Assembly (NCBI GenBank): GCA_937942875.1
Contig: CALEBT010000011.1
Coordinates: 36,385 to 100,384, forward strand
DNA: 64,000 bases
Direction: 5' to 3'
Source: an uncultured Ignavibacterium sp.
Lineage (GTDB): Bacteria; Bacteroidota; Ignavibacteria; Ignavibacteriales; Ignavibacteriaceae
Position numbers and translations under genes: made by a program. Below, one piece after another: positions 8,807 to 18,137 of the stretch. A model generated the notes under the pieces. That model did no database searches and had not been told where the DNA came from. It saw only the letters and a program-made list of their open reading frames with translations. How positions within the stretch are numbered: the first letter of the stretch is position 1; each line of letters opens with the position of its first letter.

Positions 8807-10090
8807 TTAATTATTCAGTATTTCTATTTGAACTTTTTTTATTCTCTTTTTAGCTAACTCAATAATTGTCAATTTCATATTTGAAATATCGAGAGTAACT
8901 TTTTCTGAAGGTATTTCTCCAAAATGGTCCAATAAAAAAGAAGCTATAGAATAATCTTTGATTTTTTCATCCAGTTTAACCTTTAATTTAGTTTCTGCTT
9001 CAAATTCTGAAAAAGTTAAATTGGCATTAACAACGAAAATGTTTTCAGAAATGGCATTTATATTCAATTCGCTTCTGTCAAATTCATCCCAAATATCACC
9101 TAAAACTTCTTCTATAATATCCTCTAAGGTGATAATACCGGCTGTTCCGCCATATTCATCTACTACAATTGCTATATGATTTTTCTTTAATTGAAATTCA
9201 TTCAGTAAATCATCAATTTTTTTTGTTTCAGGAACAAAAAGAGGACGTTTCATTAATGACTTTAAATCAGCACCATTTTTAAGTTTTGGATTTATATTAA
9301 ATTTTAATAAATCTTTAGCGTGTAATATACCGACAATATTATCAATACTATTTTCATATACCGGAATTCTGGAATGACCAGATTCTGTAACTACATCTAT
9401 TGCTTTATCTATGTTATCCTTCAATGATAACGCTATGATATCAACTCTCGGGGTCATTATTTCAAACACAGAGATATCTTTGAAATCTGTAAGACTCTCA
9501 AGAATTTCTTTTTCACTTTGATTGAGATTGATTTTATCATTTGCAAGTAATGAAATGTCAGCAAGTTCTTCTGGATTGACAGCAAATTTTTTTCTGTTAA
9601 ATTCAAATTTTGAAGTTGCGAAACGTATAAATTCGGAAATTATTTCTGAAATTGGGTAAATAATTACGGTAAAAAAGTAAAGTGGAACTATTATAACTTT
9701 AAGTAAAGGAATCTGATAATTTGTTGCAATCATTTTAGGTATCAGTTCACCGAAAATTAATATCAGTGTACTGATAATAATTATTTGAATTCCAATCATT
9801 AAATTTATATCAAGATGATATATCAAGGATATTTCAGTAACAAGAATTACTGAAATAATAGAAATCGCAACATTTACAAGATTATTACCAATCAGAATGG
9901 AAATAAGTAGCCTTCTTGGAGAAGATAATAAACTATTCAAATATCTTTGAACGGTATTATTATATGAAAAATAATTAGTTACTTTTTTCTTATCTAATCC
10001 AAAAAGGGCTACCTCTGAACCAGAAAAGAAGGCAGAAAAAAATAATAAAACTATTAAAAGGATTAAATAAACTAACCGCTCAATTTCCAA
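8807..10090 (-). CDS. CNNM/CorC (HlyC) family membrane protein with CBS domains
   Basis: A 427-residue protein. Residues 1-170 form the CNNM/DUF21 membrane domain with about four hydrophobic segments, including LILLIVLLFFSAFFSGSEVA, typical of the family. Two CBS domains follow (IMTPRVDIIALSLKDN and RPLFVPETKKIDDLL), the second with VVDEYGGTAGIITLEDIIEE. The end is a CorC_HlyC transporter-associated domain. Family members are linked to magnesium or cobalt efflux; the ion here is unknown. The MCE gene starts 25 bases downstream of its stop. Confidence 0.92.
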   Translation of the reverse strand: MEIERLVYLILLIVLLFFSAFFSGSEVALFGLDKKKVTNYFSYNNTVQRYLNSLLSSPRRLLISILIGNNLVNVAISIISVILVTEISLIYHLDINLMIGIQIIIISTLILIFGELIPKMIATNYQIPLLKVIIVPLYFFTVIIYPISEIISEFIRFATSKFEFNRKKFAVNPEELADISLLANDKINLNQSEKEILESLTDFKDISVFEIMTPRVDIIALSLKDNIDKAIDVVTESGHSRIPVYENSIDNIVGILHAKDLLKFNINPKLKNGADLKSLMKRPLFVPETKKIDDLLNEFQLKKNHIAIVVDEYGGTAGIITLEDIIEEVLGDIWDEFDRSELNINAISENIFVVNANLTFSEFEAETKLKVKLDEKIKDYSIASFLLDHFGEIPSEKVTLDISNMKLTIIELAKKRIKKVQIEILNN

Positions 10091-10119
10091 AGTTTGTCTT
10101 TATAAAAATTATTTAAACT

Positions 10120-10539
10120 TTAAAATGGTAAGTCGTCATTAGATTCAACTTCTCCGGAATCAACAGAATCAGACCCATAATTTTCAGAAGGTTCTTTAGA
10201 AATCTCAGCATTTGATTCTAATGGAATTATCTTATCAGCTCTAACTTCAAATACAGTTCGTTTAATCTTATCTTTATCTTCATAACTTCTTGAAACAAGA
10301 CGACCTTCAACATAAACTTTTTTGCCTTTTTTAAGGTAATCCTTAAAGAAATCCGATAAGTTAAAAGCAACTATATTATGCCAGGTTGTTTCATCAGTCC
10401 ATTCGTTGTTTTTATTTTTATACCTGAAATTAGTAGCGACTGAAAAACTTGTAATCGAGAGATTATCAGTAGTAAATCTGTTTTCTGCATCTTTCCCAAG
10501 ATTACCTATAAGCATAATTTTATTTAATGAAAATGCCAT
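10120..10539 (-). CDS. ssb: Single-stranded DNA-binding protein
   Basis: A 139-residue OB-fold protein starting MAFSLNKIMLIGNLGKDAEN, with the usual LIGNLGKDAE and WHNIVAF segments and the KVYVEGRLVSRSYEDKD strand. It ends in an acidic linker and DDLPF, the C-terminal tip that binds partner proteins in replication and repair. Upstream is the SPOR lipoprotein gene, separated by 36 bases of AT-rich tandem repeats. Length and tail fit a canonical chromosomal SSB. Confidence 0.96.
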   Translation of the reverse strand: MAFSLNKIMLIGNLGKDAENRFTTDNLSITSFSVATNFRYKNKNNEWTDETTWHNIVAFNLSDFFKDYLKKGKKVYVEGRLVSRSYEDKDKIKRTVFEVRADKIIPLESNAEISKEPSENYGSDSVDSGEVESNDDLPF

Positions 10540-10600
10540 ATAACCTCACTTAAAAAAATTGTTAATTGTTAATTTTTAATTTTTAATTGTAACAACCCAG
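10540..10600. repeat. AT-rich short tandem repeats before ssb
   Basis: Between the SPOR gene and ssb, and running into the last codons of the SPOR gene, the sequence repeats TTAATTGT- and TTAATTTT-like units (about 10559-10593). Similar AT-rich spacers are seen in many AT-rich genomes of this group. It could be a slippage product. I see no clear promoter in it. Confidence 0.4.
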
Positions 10601-10992
10601 GCGTCCTGAAATTCCGGGAACAATTTCAGATTATCTCTGACAATCTCAGCATCAGACTTATTATTAAATCTTTTTTCTAATTGAACCAAATAGAGATTCA
10701 CTCTGTCACTAAATGAGATGACCACTTCTTCATTAAGCATCTTTTTACTTTTATCAGCAAATCTTTTTGCTCTTTGTTCAGTAGTAAAAGCTCCGATTTG
10801 AACAACATAGAAAGATTTTTCCGGAACAAATTCTTCTACCGGTTCTGAGACAAAAGAATTCAAATTTTGATCAACTTCAATTGAATCCAGTTCAACTTTA
10901 TCAAAAACGTAATCATTCTTCTCCTGCGTTACTTCTTTTGAAGAGCAGCCAATTAAAAACAGAATATAAAATAATATGGTTATCTTCTTCAT
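10576..10992 (-). CDS. SPOR-domain lipoprotein
   Basis: A 138-residue protein when started at the ATG at 10992 (MKKITILFYILFLIGCSSK). This gives a clean lipoprotein signal with the lipobox LIGC; a 12-codon extension to 11028 would spoil it. After an acidic linker, the C-terminal 75 residues form a SPOR domain (FYVVQIGAFTTEQRAKRFAD and later YLVQLEKRFNNKSDAE). SPOR domains bind peptidoglycan stripped of stem peptides, often at division sites. The protein is probably anchored in the outer membrane facing the wall. A hairpin at 11002-11026 separates it from the SGNH gene. Confidence 0.85.
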   Translation of the reverse strand: MKKITILFYILFLIGCSSKEVTQEKNDYVFDKVELDSIEVDQNLNSFVSEPVEEFVPEKSFYVVQIGAFTTEQRAKRFADKSKKMLNEEVVISFSDRVNLYLVQLEKRFNNKSDAEIVRDNLKLFPEFQDAWVVTIKN

Positions 10993-11001
10993 AATAATAC
11001 A

Positions 11002-11026
11002 GGGCTGCCTGACTAAAAGGCAACCC
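11002..11026 (-). terminator. Stem-loop between SGNH hydrolase and SPOR genes
   Basis: GGGCTGCC and GGCAACCC pair over eight positions with one mismatch around a 9-base loop. It lies just after the stop of the SGNH gene and just before the SPOR start. The downstream T-run expected of a strong intrinsic terminator is weak (TGTATTATTAT), so it may be a partial terminator or an RNA processing or stability element. Confidence 0.4.
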
Positions 11027-11035
11027 ATTTAACAA

Positions 11036-12475
11036 TTAGAATAAAAGACGATTAAATACTTCTATCGGGATAATAGGATAACCATTTTGATAACTAAGTT
11101 TAGCAGAGAATATCAAGCTTCCCGGAATTGCTGATACATCTACTAATGGGAATTTAGCATTAAACTTTGAATTTATAACTTTAATAAACTCATTTGCAAT
11201 AATGCCTTGTCCCTGGCTTGTTGGATGAACACCGTCTAAACTAAATAACCCACCCGTTACAAATGTAGTTGTAAACACTCTGCCATTGAAAACAGTGCCG
11301 CCAGTAAAATCATTTTGGCGAATCTCTTTAAATAACTTATTTATGTCAACTAATCCAAAATTTACCGCAGTTGCAAAGTTTGAAATTATTGTATTAAAAT
11401 TATTAATGGCAGTAGTTGCTGTTTGAATTTCATCAGAATCAAGAATCAAAGGATTTGGCCAGGGATTTTGTGGATGGAATCCAAAAGGTTTTGCAGTATC
11501 AATTCCAGCAGGGACAGAAATTCCTAAGTCACGATAATATTTACCTGTAGGTTGTCCAAGCAACGGGGCATAAGAAGAACCTCTCAATGTCACCAAATTT
11601 GTGCCTCTTAACAAACTGACAGAATCAGCAATTCCAATACCGCTTGATTTTTGATAAACTAATCCGTTTACACCTAATGCTTGTAATTGATACCAAGGGG
11701 TTGATAAAGCTATTTGAGGACCCACTGTATTAAAAAATGGAATTGAAGTAACGTCAGGAATATTTGCAACAATTCCTTTACCTTGTTTCCCCGCCGCCGT
11801 TATAGCATTAGCAATTGCTCCATATATTGCCTGAAAATTCGGAACTGGAGTTGGAGCGGACGGTGAAACTCCTCCACTGGTTGCATATCCTAAAACATCA
11901 TTATTGCCAATCCATAATGTTATAAAAGTTGGATTCTGTTCTAATGCTAACTGAATTGGAGTTTTTGTTCCAGTTGTACCATTTCTTAAAATAATATCAA
12001 AATATGGATTTGGAGTACCACCAAAAAGTGCAGAGGCACAATTAGTAGAACTTGTTGCTGAAACCACATCGTAAGCTAAAGCACCAGGAACTCCTAAGTT
12101 TTGAAATGGTAATGGATAGTTTAAGTTTATTATAGAGCCTTGCTTAGTGTTTGTAAACAAAGTAAACGGAGATAAAGATTTTATTTCCAATCTTCCACCG
12201 AGACCGGGATCACTAACGGCTAAACCAGAAATTTCTACACCAGCTTGTTTTGCAATTAAATATGGATAAGCATACTGAGTAGCAGAAATATAAATAGTTC
12301 CGTTCTGATATCCCGCAGTTAAGCTATTACCTAGTGAAACCATTTTTGATAAATCAGCATCTCCACTTTTTCCACCCAAAGATGGAGGAGCTGTTAAATC
12401 TGATCTGTCTTCACAACCATTAAAAACTAAAAAGAAAGAAACAGATAAAACAAATAATGCTAGTAATTTTTTCAT
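11036..12475 (-). CDS. SGNH/GDSL hydrolase lipoprotein
   Basis: A 479-residue lipoprotein: signal with lipobox FNGC (Cys21), then an SGNH hydrolase fold. Block I is VSLGNSLTAGYQ with nucleophile Ser51, block III is WIGNNDVLG, and block V near the C-terminus is LDGVHPTSQGQ with the catalytic Asp and His. Such enzymes are esterases or lipases; the substrate cannot be read from sequence. It begins 14 bases after the FadL-type porin gene ends. The pair is often seen together in Bacteroidota, which suggests release of fatty acids from lipids followed by uptake. Confidence 0.88.
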   Translation of the reverse strand: MKKLLALFVLSVSFFLVFNGCEDRSDLTAPPSLGGKSGDADLSKMVSLGNSLTAGYQNGTIYISATQYAYPYLIAKQAGVEISGLAVSDPGLGGRLEIKSLSPFTLFTNTKQGSIINLNYPLPFQNLGVPGALAYDVVSATSSTNCASALFGGTPNPYFDIILRNGTTGTKTPIQLALEQNPTFITLWIGNNDVLGYATSGGVSPSAPTPVPNFQAIYGAIANAITAAGKQGKGIVANIPDVTSIPFFNTVGPQIALSTPWYQLQALGVNGLVYQKSSGIGIADSVSLLRGTNLVTLRGSSYAPLLGQPTGKYYRDLGISVPAGIDTAKPFGFHPQNPWPNPLILDSDEIQTATTAINNFNTIISNFATAVNFGLVDINKLFKEIRQNDFTGGTVFNGRVFTTTFVTGGLFSLDGVHPTSQGQGIIANEFIKVINSKFNAKFPLVDVSAIPGSLIFSAKLSYQNGYPIIPIEVFNRLLF

Positions 12476-12489
12476 TTCTTCTTCTCCTC

Positions 12490-13728
12490 CTATAAGCTAT
12501 ATAATAAACCGATTGATAAAACAGTGGCACTAATATTATAAACCCCATTAAATGGTGTATTACCGGTTATAAATTGTTTGGAATTTTCAACTTTAAGTTC
12601 ATTTCCACGGATATAAAGGAATGAACCTCTTACTGAAAGATTATTCATTAACTTGTATTCAGCACCAATTGTCAAACCAATTCTATCTGTTTCCGGTAAT
12701 GATGGAGCAACCATATCGTCATCAACAGGTTTTTTATCATAATATACACCACCACGAACTGAAAAATCTTCTGATAATTTATAATCTGTACCTAATCTTA
12801 TCACAAAACTGTTATTATAAGATCTTGGACTTGCAATATCTGTATAAGCTGGATCAACAAAATCTACCTTTAAAGTATCATAACTTGACCAACCAACATA
12901 TTGAAAATCGGTACTAATTAACCAATTTTCCGTCAATTGATAAGCAGCACCAACAGCAAGATTAAAAGGTGTTTTCAATTTTGCTACTACATCTCCCATC
13001 GGAAGTCTTTTTGCATCCAGTAATTGCTTAGCTCCTTCAGTTGTTGCAGTACCACTGAAATCATAATCAATATTACTTTGGAAAGCTGCACCTAAGGTCA
13101 AATCCTCGGTGGCTTTATACATAACTCCAAAACTGAAACCAAAAGCTGACTTATCTTTTCCTTCCAATGAGATTTTAGCATCTCCTTCAAATGGTGTTTG
13201 TGGAGTTTTTTGTTTGATAAGAACATTTGCAAAACTAAATACGAAACCAGCACCAATAGAAAGATCTTCTGTAATTCTGTAAGAAACAGTTGGAGTGAGA
13301 GTAAAAATTTGTAATTCTGTTTCAAGAGCTAAATATCTCCCAATCCAATTATCTTCCCATTTGGTTCCCAAACCAAAAGGAACGGTAAAACCAATACCAG
13401 CAGCCCAGTTTTCATCAAAACTATGAGAAGCAAAAAAGTTAGAAGGATAAAATGTCCTTTTAGCAACTTTGAATTCCTCAACATTCGGACTTATACCGCG
13501 GAATCCAGATGATGGTGATACAAAATGTGAACTCAACATAAAATGAGTGCCTTTGATAAATGACAATCCGGCAGGGTTCCAATATACTGCACTTGGATCG
13601 TTGGCAACTGCTGTAAATGCCCCGCTCATCCCGGATGCTTTTGCTCCGTGTTGATTTAGCTGAAAACCACCAGCAAAGGCCACAGAGGTAAAGCAAAGCA
13701 TTAATGCAAATAAAGTAATTTTTCTCAA
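12490..13728 (-). CDS. OmpP1/FadL/TodX-family outer-membrane transporter
   Basis: A 412-residue outer-membrane barrel with a signal peptide (1-19, cut after VAFA). The mature N-terminus GGFQLNQHGAKASGMSGAF and the following AVANDPSAVYWNPAGLS are the family hallmark: the plug region that moves hydrophobic molecules through the wall of the barrel. The C-terminus ends in a hydrophobic strand (ATVLSIGLLYSL) suited to BAM insertion. Long-chain fatty acids or other hydrophobic compounds are the likely substrate. A strong AGGAGG site precedes the ATG, and a palindrome overlaps its probable promoter. Confidence 0.92.
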   Translation of the reverse strand: MRKITLFALMLCFTSVAFAGGFQLNQHGAKASGMSGAFTAVANDPSAVYWNPAGLSFIKGTHFMLSSHFVSPSSGFRGISPNVEEFKVAKRTFYPSNFFASHSFDENWAAGIGFTVPFGLGTKWEDNWIGRYLALETELQIFTLTPTVSYRITEDLSIGAGFVFSFANVLIKQKTPQTPFEGDAKISLEGKDKSAFGFSFGVMYKATEDLTLGAAFQSNIDYDFSGTATTEGAKQLLDAKRLPMGDVVAKLKTPFNLAVGAAYQLTENWLISTDFQYVGWSSYDTLKVDFVDPAYTDIASPRSYNNSFVIRLGTDYKLSEDFSVRGGVYYDKKPVDDDMVAPSLPETDRIGLTIGAEYKLMNNLSVRGSFLYIRGNELKVENSKQFITGNTPFNGVYNISATVLSIGLLYSL

Positions 13729-13749
13729 GGTATCTCCTCCTAATAATTA

Positions 13750-13792
13750 GTTTGTTAACAAACAAAAATTAGTATTTTTTTTTAAATAACAA
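13750..13792 (-). promoter_or_regulatory. Candidate promoter with overlapping palindromic operator for the fadL-type gene
   Basis: On the minus strand a TTG (13790-13792) is followed after 18 bases by TAATTTTTG (13763-13771), close to the Bacteroidota TTG / TAnnTTTG pattern. The 14-base perfect palindrome GTTTGTTAACAAAC (13750-13763) overlaps the end of that box and the expected start point, 22 bases before the ATG. This geometry fits repressor binding, for example a TetR-family regulator of lipid genes; no such gene is in the window. Confidence 0.5.
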
Positions 13793-13793
13793 A

Positions 13794-14297
13794 TTAGTTG
13801 ATTTCAAAAAGTTTAGTGTTTTTTTCTATTGTATCCCCTTCTTTTACTCCACATAAGACTATTTTACCATCATTTGGTGCAAGTATTTCGTTTTCCATTT
13901 TCATAGCCTCCAAAATTATCACCGGTTCACCCTTTTTTATCAAATCTCCATTTTTCTTAATAATTTTTAATACTAAACCGGACATAGGAGCAAATACCTT
14001 AACATTTACTTTTTTTTCTGAATTCCTGACTGAAGTGATCTCTTTAGCTAAAAATTCTATTTTAGTTTTGCAATCGACCTGATAACGTGAATTATTAAGA
14101 AAGATTTCAAATAAGCTGTTATTCATTTCTATAATTTTACAAATAAAAATTTTATTACCATATTTTATATTATAATTAGTTTTATCAACTTTTATGAATG
14201 AAATTGAATCGATTTTGTCATTCACAGAAACTGAATTTTCGCTTATAAATTTCACCTGAAACTTTTTCCCATTTACCAGTGAGTAAAATTCATTCAT
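13794..14297 (-). CDS. Biotin carboxyl carrier (biotinyl/lipoyl) protein of an acyl-CoA carboxylase
   Basis: A 167-residue protein whose last 70 residues are a biotinyl domain with ILEAMKMENEI; Lys133 is the biotin attachment site. The first 85 residues look like the linker or BT-type domain found in acyl-CoA and pyruvate carboxylase carriers, rather than the Pro-rich linker of acetyl-CoA carboxylase AccB. It overlaps the biotin carboxylase stop by 8 bases. Together they make the carboxybiotin half of a biotin-dependent carboxylase; no carboxyltransferase gene is adjacent. A propionyl-CoA-type role is possible, given a methylmalonyl-CoA mutase-type B12 subunit 10 kb away. Confidence 0.85.
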   Translation of the reverse strand: MNEFYSLVNGKKFQVKFISENSVSVNDKIDSISFIKVDKTNYNIKYGNKIFICKIIEMNNSLFEIFLNNSRYQVDCKTKIEFLAKEITSVRNSEKKVNVKVFAPMSGLVLKIIKKNGDLIKKGEPVIILEAMKMENEILAPNDGKIVLCGVKEGDTIEKNTKLFEIN

Positions 14298-15783
14298 AAT
14301 TCTGCCTGAGCCAGTTATTAGTTAAATCTTTCGAAGGACTTTTGGATATAGTTTTTGAATTCTTCCTTAAAAATGAAGCCAGGATAGAGACAACTTCGAT
14401 TTCCTCTTGGTTATTTTGTTTTTCTTTTTCCAAGAAAAATTGATTCAGTAGAGCGGATTCAACGGTGTTTATATTATGTTTTCCTTTTATAAACGTTTCT
14501 GATTGAAGTATAAATTTCAGGAAACTAATATTCGTTTCAACACCTGCTATTAAATACTCATTCAAAGCTCTTTGTAATCTCCTGATAGCTTCATCCCTGT
14601 TACTACCCCAGCAAATAAGTTTTGAGAGCATTGAATCATAGTTTATTGTAATTTCAGAGTTTTCATTTACTCCCGAATCAATTCGAACACCATATCCTCC
14701 GGGTTCACGATAGAAAATTATTTTCCCCGTGCTCGGTAAAAAACCATTATTTGAGTCTTCAGCATAAATTCTACATTCAATGGCATAACCTTTTTGTTTA
14801 ATTTCTGATTGTTCAAAGGAAATTTTATTACCTGATGCAATGTTAATTTGTTCTTTAACCAAATCTATTCCGGTAACTAATTCAGTTACCGGATGTTCAA
14901 CCTGTAATCTTGTATTCATCTCCAAAAAGTAAAAATTATCTTCCTCATCTTTAAGAAGTTCTACTGTGCCGGCGTTTGTATAATTACAAGATTTTGCAGC
15001 ATTTAATGCGATGGCAGCAACTTTTTCTCTTAATTCAGGAGTAATTGAAAAAGATGGAGATTCTTCGATAATTTTTTGATGTCGCCTTTGAATTGAGCAT
15101 TCTCTTTCAAATAAATGACGATAATTACCATATTCATCAGCAATAATCTGCACTTCAATATGCTTTGGATTTTCAATCAACTTCTCCGCATAAATCTCAT
15201 CACTTGCGAAAGATTTTTGTGATTCTCTTCTGGCAGATTCAAAAGCCGGGATAAATTCCTCTTCATTCCTGACTATCTTCATACCTTTGCCGCCACCGCC
15301 GGCTGAAGCCTTTAAAAGAACGGGAAAGCCAATTTGTCTTGATATTTCTATACCTTCGTCATAATTACTTATAGGTTTTACAGTTCCTGGTACAATCGGG
15401 ACATTATTTTTTTTCATCAGTTCACGTGCAGCAGTTTTTGAACCCATCATTCTTACAGATTTTGATGTAGGTCCGATAAACTTAATTCCTGATTTTTCTA
15501 CCATTTCAATAAAGTCAGCATTTTCCGAAAGGAATCCATAACCGGGATGAATTGCATCAGCTCCTACTTTCAGAGCAAGATCAATAATTTTTTGTTTGTT
15601 GAGATAAGATTCCGAAGCTATCGCAGGCCCGATAAAATATGTTTCATCAGCAAAATGAGTGTGTAAGGAATTTCTATCAGCCTCGGAGAAAACCGAAACT
15701 GATATGATTCCCATTTCTTTGCAAGCTCTGATAACCCGCAAAGCAATTTCACCTCTGTTTGCTATTAGAATTTTTCTAAACAT
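14290..15783 (-). CDS. accC: Biotin carboxylase subunit of an acyl-CoA carboxylase
   Basis: A 497-residue ATP-grasp enzyme starting MFRKILIANRGEIALRVIRA. It has the biotin carboxylase N-terminal domain, the glycine-rich ATP loop GGGGKGMKIVR, the catalytic EMNTRLQVEHPVTE, and the C-terminal domain. The C-terminus runs about 45 residues past the usual AccC end with a Lys/Asn-rich tail. It carboxylates biotin on the carrier protein encoded next, using bicarbonate and ATP. An alternative ATG at 15795 overlaps the mutS2 stop as ATGA; I prefer 15783 because homologues begin at MFRK. Confidence 0.93.
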   Translation of the reverse strand: MFRKILIANRGEIALRVIRACKEMGIISVSVFSEADRNSLHTHFADETYFIGPAIASESYLNKQKIIDLALKVGADAIHPGYGFLSENADFIEMVEKSGIKFIGPTSKSVRMMGSKTAARELMKKNNVPIVPGTVKPISNYDEGIEISRQIGFPVLLKASAGGGGKGMKIVRNEEEFIPAFESARRESQKSFASDEIYAEKLIENPKHIEVQIIADEYGNYRHLFERECSIQRRHQKIIEESPSFSITPELREKVAAIALNAAKSCNYTNAGTVELLKDEEDNFYFLEMNTRLQVEHPVTELVTGIDLVKEQINIASGNKISFEQSEIKQKGYAIECRIYAEDSNNGFLPSTGKIIFYREPGGYGVRIDSGVNENSEITINYDSMLSKLICWGSNRDEAIRRLQRALNEYLIAGVETNISFLKFILQSETFIKGKHNINTVESALLNQFFLEKEKQNNQEEIEVVSILASFLRKNSKTISKSPSKDLTNNWLRQNYE

Positions 15784-15791
15784 TTTAACTC

Positions 15792-18137
15792 TCATTTAAA
15801 TTCTACAATTGTAATACCATCTCCGCCGAAATCTACAGGAGCATAATAGAACTGTTTGATACCTGTATGCGAAGATAAAATTTCGTTTACTAATTTTTTC
15901 AATACGCCTGTTCCCTTTCCGTGAAGTATTTCAACACGCTCATATCCTAATTGGTAAGAGTCGTCAATGAATTTAATAATTTCAAATTCGGCATCATTCG
16001 CTCTTTTACCTCTAATATCAAGTCTGTAATTTGTATTCGGAGTTTTTACAAAATCAAGAAATTTACTTTCAGCTTCTTCTTTGATCTGCTTTGAATGTTT
16101 GAGGTCACTCAGATTTGCTAAGACTTTTATACTACCAATTAAAATAGTCGCTTTCTTCTTTTCGTTATTGATTTCGATAATTTTTCCAACAGAATTAGAA
16201 TTATTTATTGATACATAATCTCCAATTTTGAAATTTTCATTTAATTCTGATTCTTTTTCAATTTCTTTAGATAAAGATTCAACTTTGGAATGAATTTCTT
16301 CTATAACTTTTCTGCTTTCCTTTAAAGTAAATTTATCTGCTCCGGATTCTCTGATTTGTTTTACGGTAAGTTCAAACTTTTTATTTAACTCCGATAACAA
16401 CTTTTCGGCGTCTTCTTTTGTCTTTTTGATTATTTCTCTTTTCTCTTTTTCAAGTTTTTCATAGCTATTTTTATAGAGATTTGACAAACTTTTTAATCTT
16501 AAATTTTCTAACTCAATTTCATTCAATTTCTTTTCAAGGTCAAAAGATTTTGCTTCAACTTCAGAAATAAATTTTTCCAGATTAAGTTTTTCCGAATCAA
16601 TGAAAGACCTTGCATCCTGAATTATATTCAACGATAGACCACTTTTTTCTGCAATCTCAAATGCATAACTGCTTCCCGGAACACCAAGCTTAAACTTATA
16701 AGTAGGTGAAAGTGAATTATGATCAAACTGCATTGAAGCATTTATAATTCCTTCAACCTCGAAAGCAAAAATCTTCAGATTACCGTGATGGGTTGTCGCA
16801 AAAGTCAAAGCAGATTTTGATAATAATTTTTTAAGAATTGCAGCAGCTAAAGCAGAACCTTCTATTGGGTCTGTTCCCGTTCCAATCTCATCAAGCAAAA
16901 CTAAACTTTCTGAATCTGCTGCTTCTGAAATCATTTTAAGATTCTTTAAATGTGAACTAAAAGTAGATAAATCATCTTCAATTGATTGCTGATCTCCAAT
17001 ATCCAGCAATATTTTTTCAAAAATAAGGAAATTAGAGTCTGGACTTACAGGAATATGTATGCCGGACTGCAGCATTAAACAAAGCAGACCAATTGTTTTT
17101 AAGACTACAGTTTTTCCACCCGCATTTGGTCCGGTAATGATTACAACTTTTTCATTCTCTAATTTGAAACTTAAAGGAACGGTCGAACTGCGGCCTAATT
17201 TTTTTAGTAATAACGGATGTCTTCCATCAAGAATTTCTAAACTTTTACTCTCGTCAATATTTGGAAGACAACCCATAATTTCAATGGAGTAGTTCGCTTT
17301 GGCAAAGATAAAATCAACTTTAGTTATAATGCCGTAAGAGTAAAGTAATTCTTCACTTTTATCACCAATTATTTTTGTCAATTCTCTCAGAATTCTTTCT
17401 ACTTCACGCTGCTCTGCGAATGAAAGAGATACAATTTCATTATTGAGTTCGAGAGTTTCTTCAGGTTCTATATAAACAGTTTGTCCTGTTGATGATTCTG
17501 AATGTATAAATCCCCTAATGTGTCTTTTGTGTTCAACTTTAACGGGAATAACCATACGACCATCTCTGAGTGTAAGATAATCTTCCCTTACGAAATCTTC
17601 ATCTTTAAGTCGTTTTATTATTTTACTAATTGATTTAGTCAATTCATCTTTTTTTATGATTATTTCTTTTCTGATTCTGCGTAGTTCAGTGCTTGCACTT
17701 TCCCTTACCTCGCCTTCTGAAGTTAGTATTTTATCAATTTGATTTTCTAAATTTCTATCAGTGACTAAATCTTTTACGATTTCTTTAAGAAGAAAGTAGT
17801 TTTCTTCTTTATAGAATAAGTTTCGAATTACTCTTGATACGGCAGCTAATTTTTTTATATCTAGAATTTTCTTTGTGCTAAGTATTGAGCCTTCTATTCT
17901 GCTTTTAAATAAGTCATCTTTAATATCCGGAATAAACTCTAATGGTGGATTCCCTTTTTTTATGATAAAATCTTTTGCCTCATCAACTAATTTACAATTT
18001 AAGATTATGTCCGCTCTTTCAGTTAAAGGTTTTAATGACTCAATTAAAATTTTTCCACCTTCAGTAATTGCATAATTAGAGATAAATTTCAATATTTTAC
18101 TGAACTCTAATTTTTCTAATACATCATTACTAATCAT
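15792..18137 (-). CDS. mutS2: DNA mismatch-repair-like ATPase/endonuclease MutS2
   Basis: A 781-residue protein. The N-terminal clamp and lever region is followed by the MutS-type ATPase with Walker A ITGPNAGGKTVVLKTIG (about 334-350) and Walker B LVLLDEIGTGTDP. A long coiled coil follows (about 520-630). The C-terminal Smr nuclease domain (about 705-781) carries LDIRGKRANDAE and the HGKGTG motif. MutS2 proteins act on branched DNA or stalled and collided ribosomes rather than in classical mismatch repair. The start overlaps the cvpA stop by 4 bases. Confidence 0.95.
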   Translation of the reverse strand: MISNDVLEKLEFSKILKFISNYAITEGGKILIESLKPLTERADIILNCKLVDEAKDFIIKKGNPPLEFIPDIKDDLFKSRIEGSILSTKKILDIKKLAAVSRVIRNLFYKEENYFLLKEIVKDLVTDRNLENQIDKILTSEGEVRESASTELRRIRKEIIIKKDELTKSISKIIKRLKDEDFVREDYLTLRDGRMVIPVKVEHKRHIRGFIHSESSTGQTVYIEPEETLELNNEIVSLSFAEQREVERILRELTKIIGDKSEELLYSYGIITKVDFIFAKANYSIEIMGCLPNIDESKSLEILDGRHPLLLKKLGRSSTVPLSFKLENEKVVIITGPNAGGKTVVLKTIGLLCLMLQSGIHIPVSPDSNFLIFEKILLDIGDQQSIEDDLSTFSSHLKNLKMISEAADSESLVLLDEIGTGTDPIEGSALAAAILKKLLSKSALTFATTHHGNLKIFAFEVEGIINASMQFDHNSLSPTYKFKLGVPGSSYAFEIAEKSGLSLNIIQDARSFIDSEKLNLEKFISEVEAKSFDLEKKLNEIELENLRLKSLSNLYKNSYEKLEKEKREIIKKTKEDAEKLLSELNKKFELTVKQIRESGADKFTLKESRKVIEEIHSKVESLSKEIEKESELNENFKIGDYVSINNSNSVGKIIEINNEKKKATILIGSIKVLANLSDLKHSKQIKEEAESKFLDFVKTPNTNYRLDIRGKRANDAEFEIIKFIDDSYQLGYERVEILHGKGTGVLKKLVNEILSSHTGIKQFYYAPVDFGGDGITIVEFK

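Noticed and set aside
12621-13765. Other-frame open frames across the FadL-type gene (for example 12621-12917, 13098-13325, 13478-13765)
   Set aside because: They overlap a well-supported barrel gene, have no recognisable domains and no ribosome sites.
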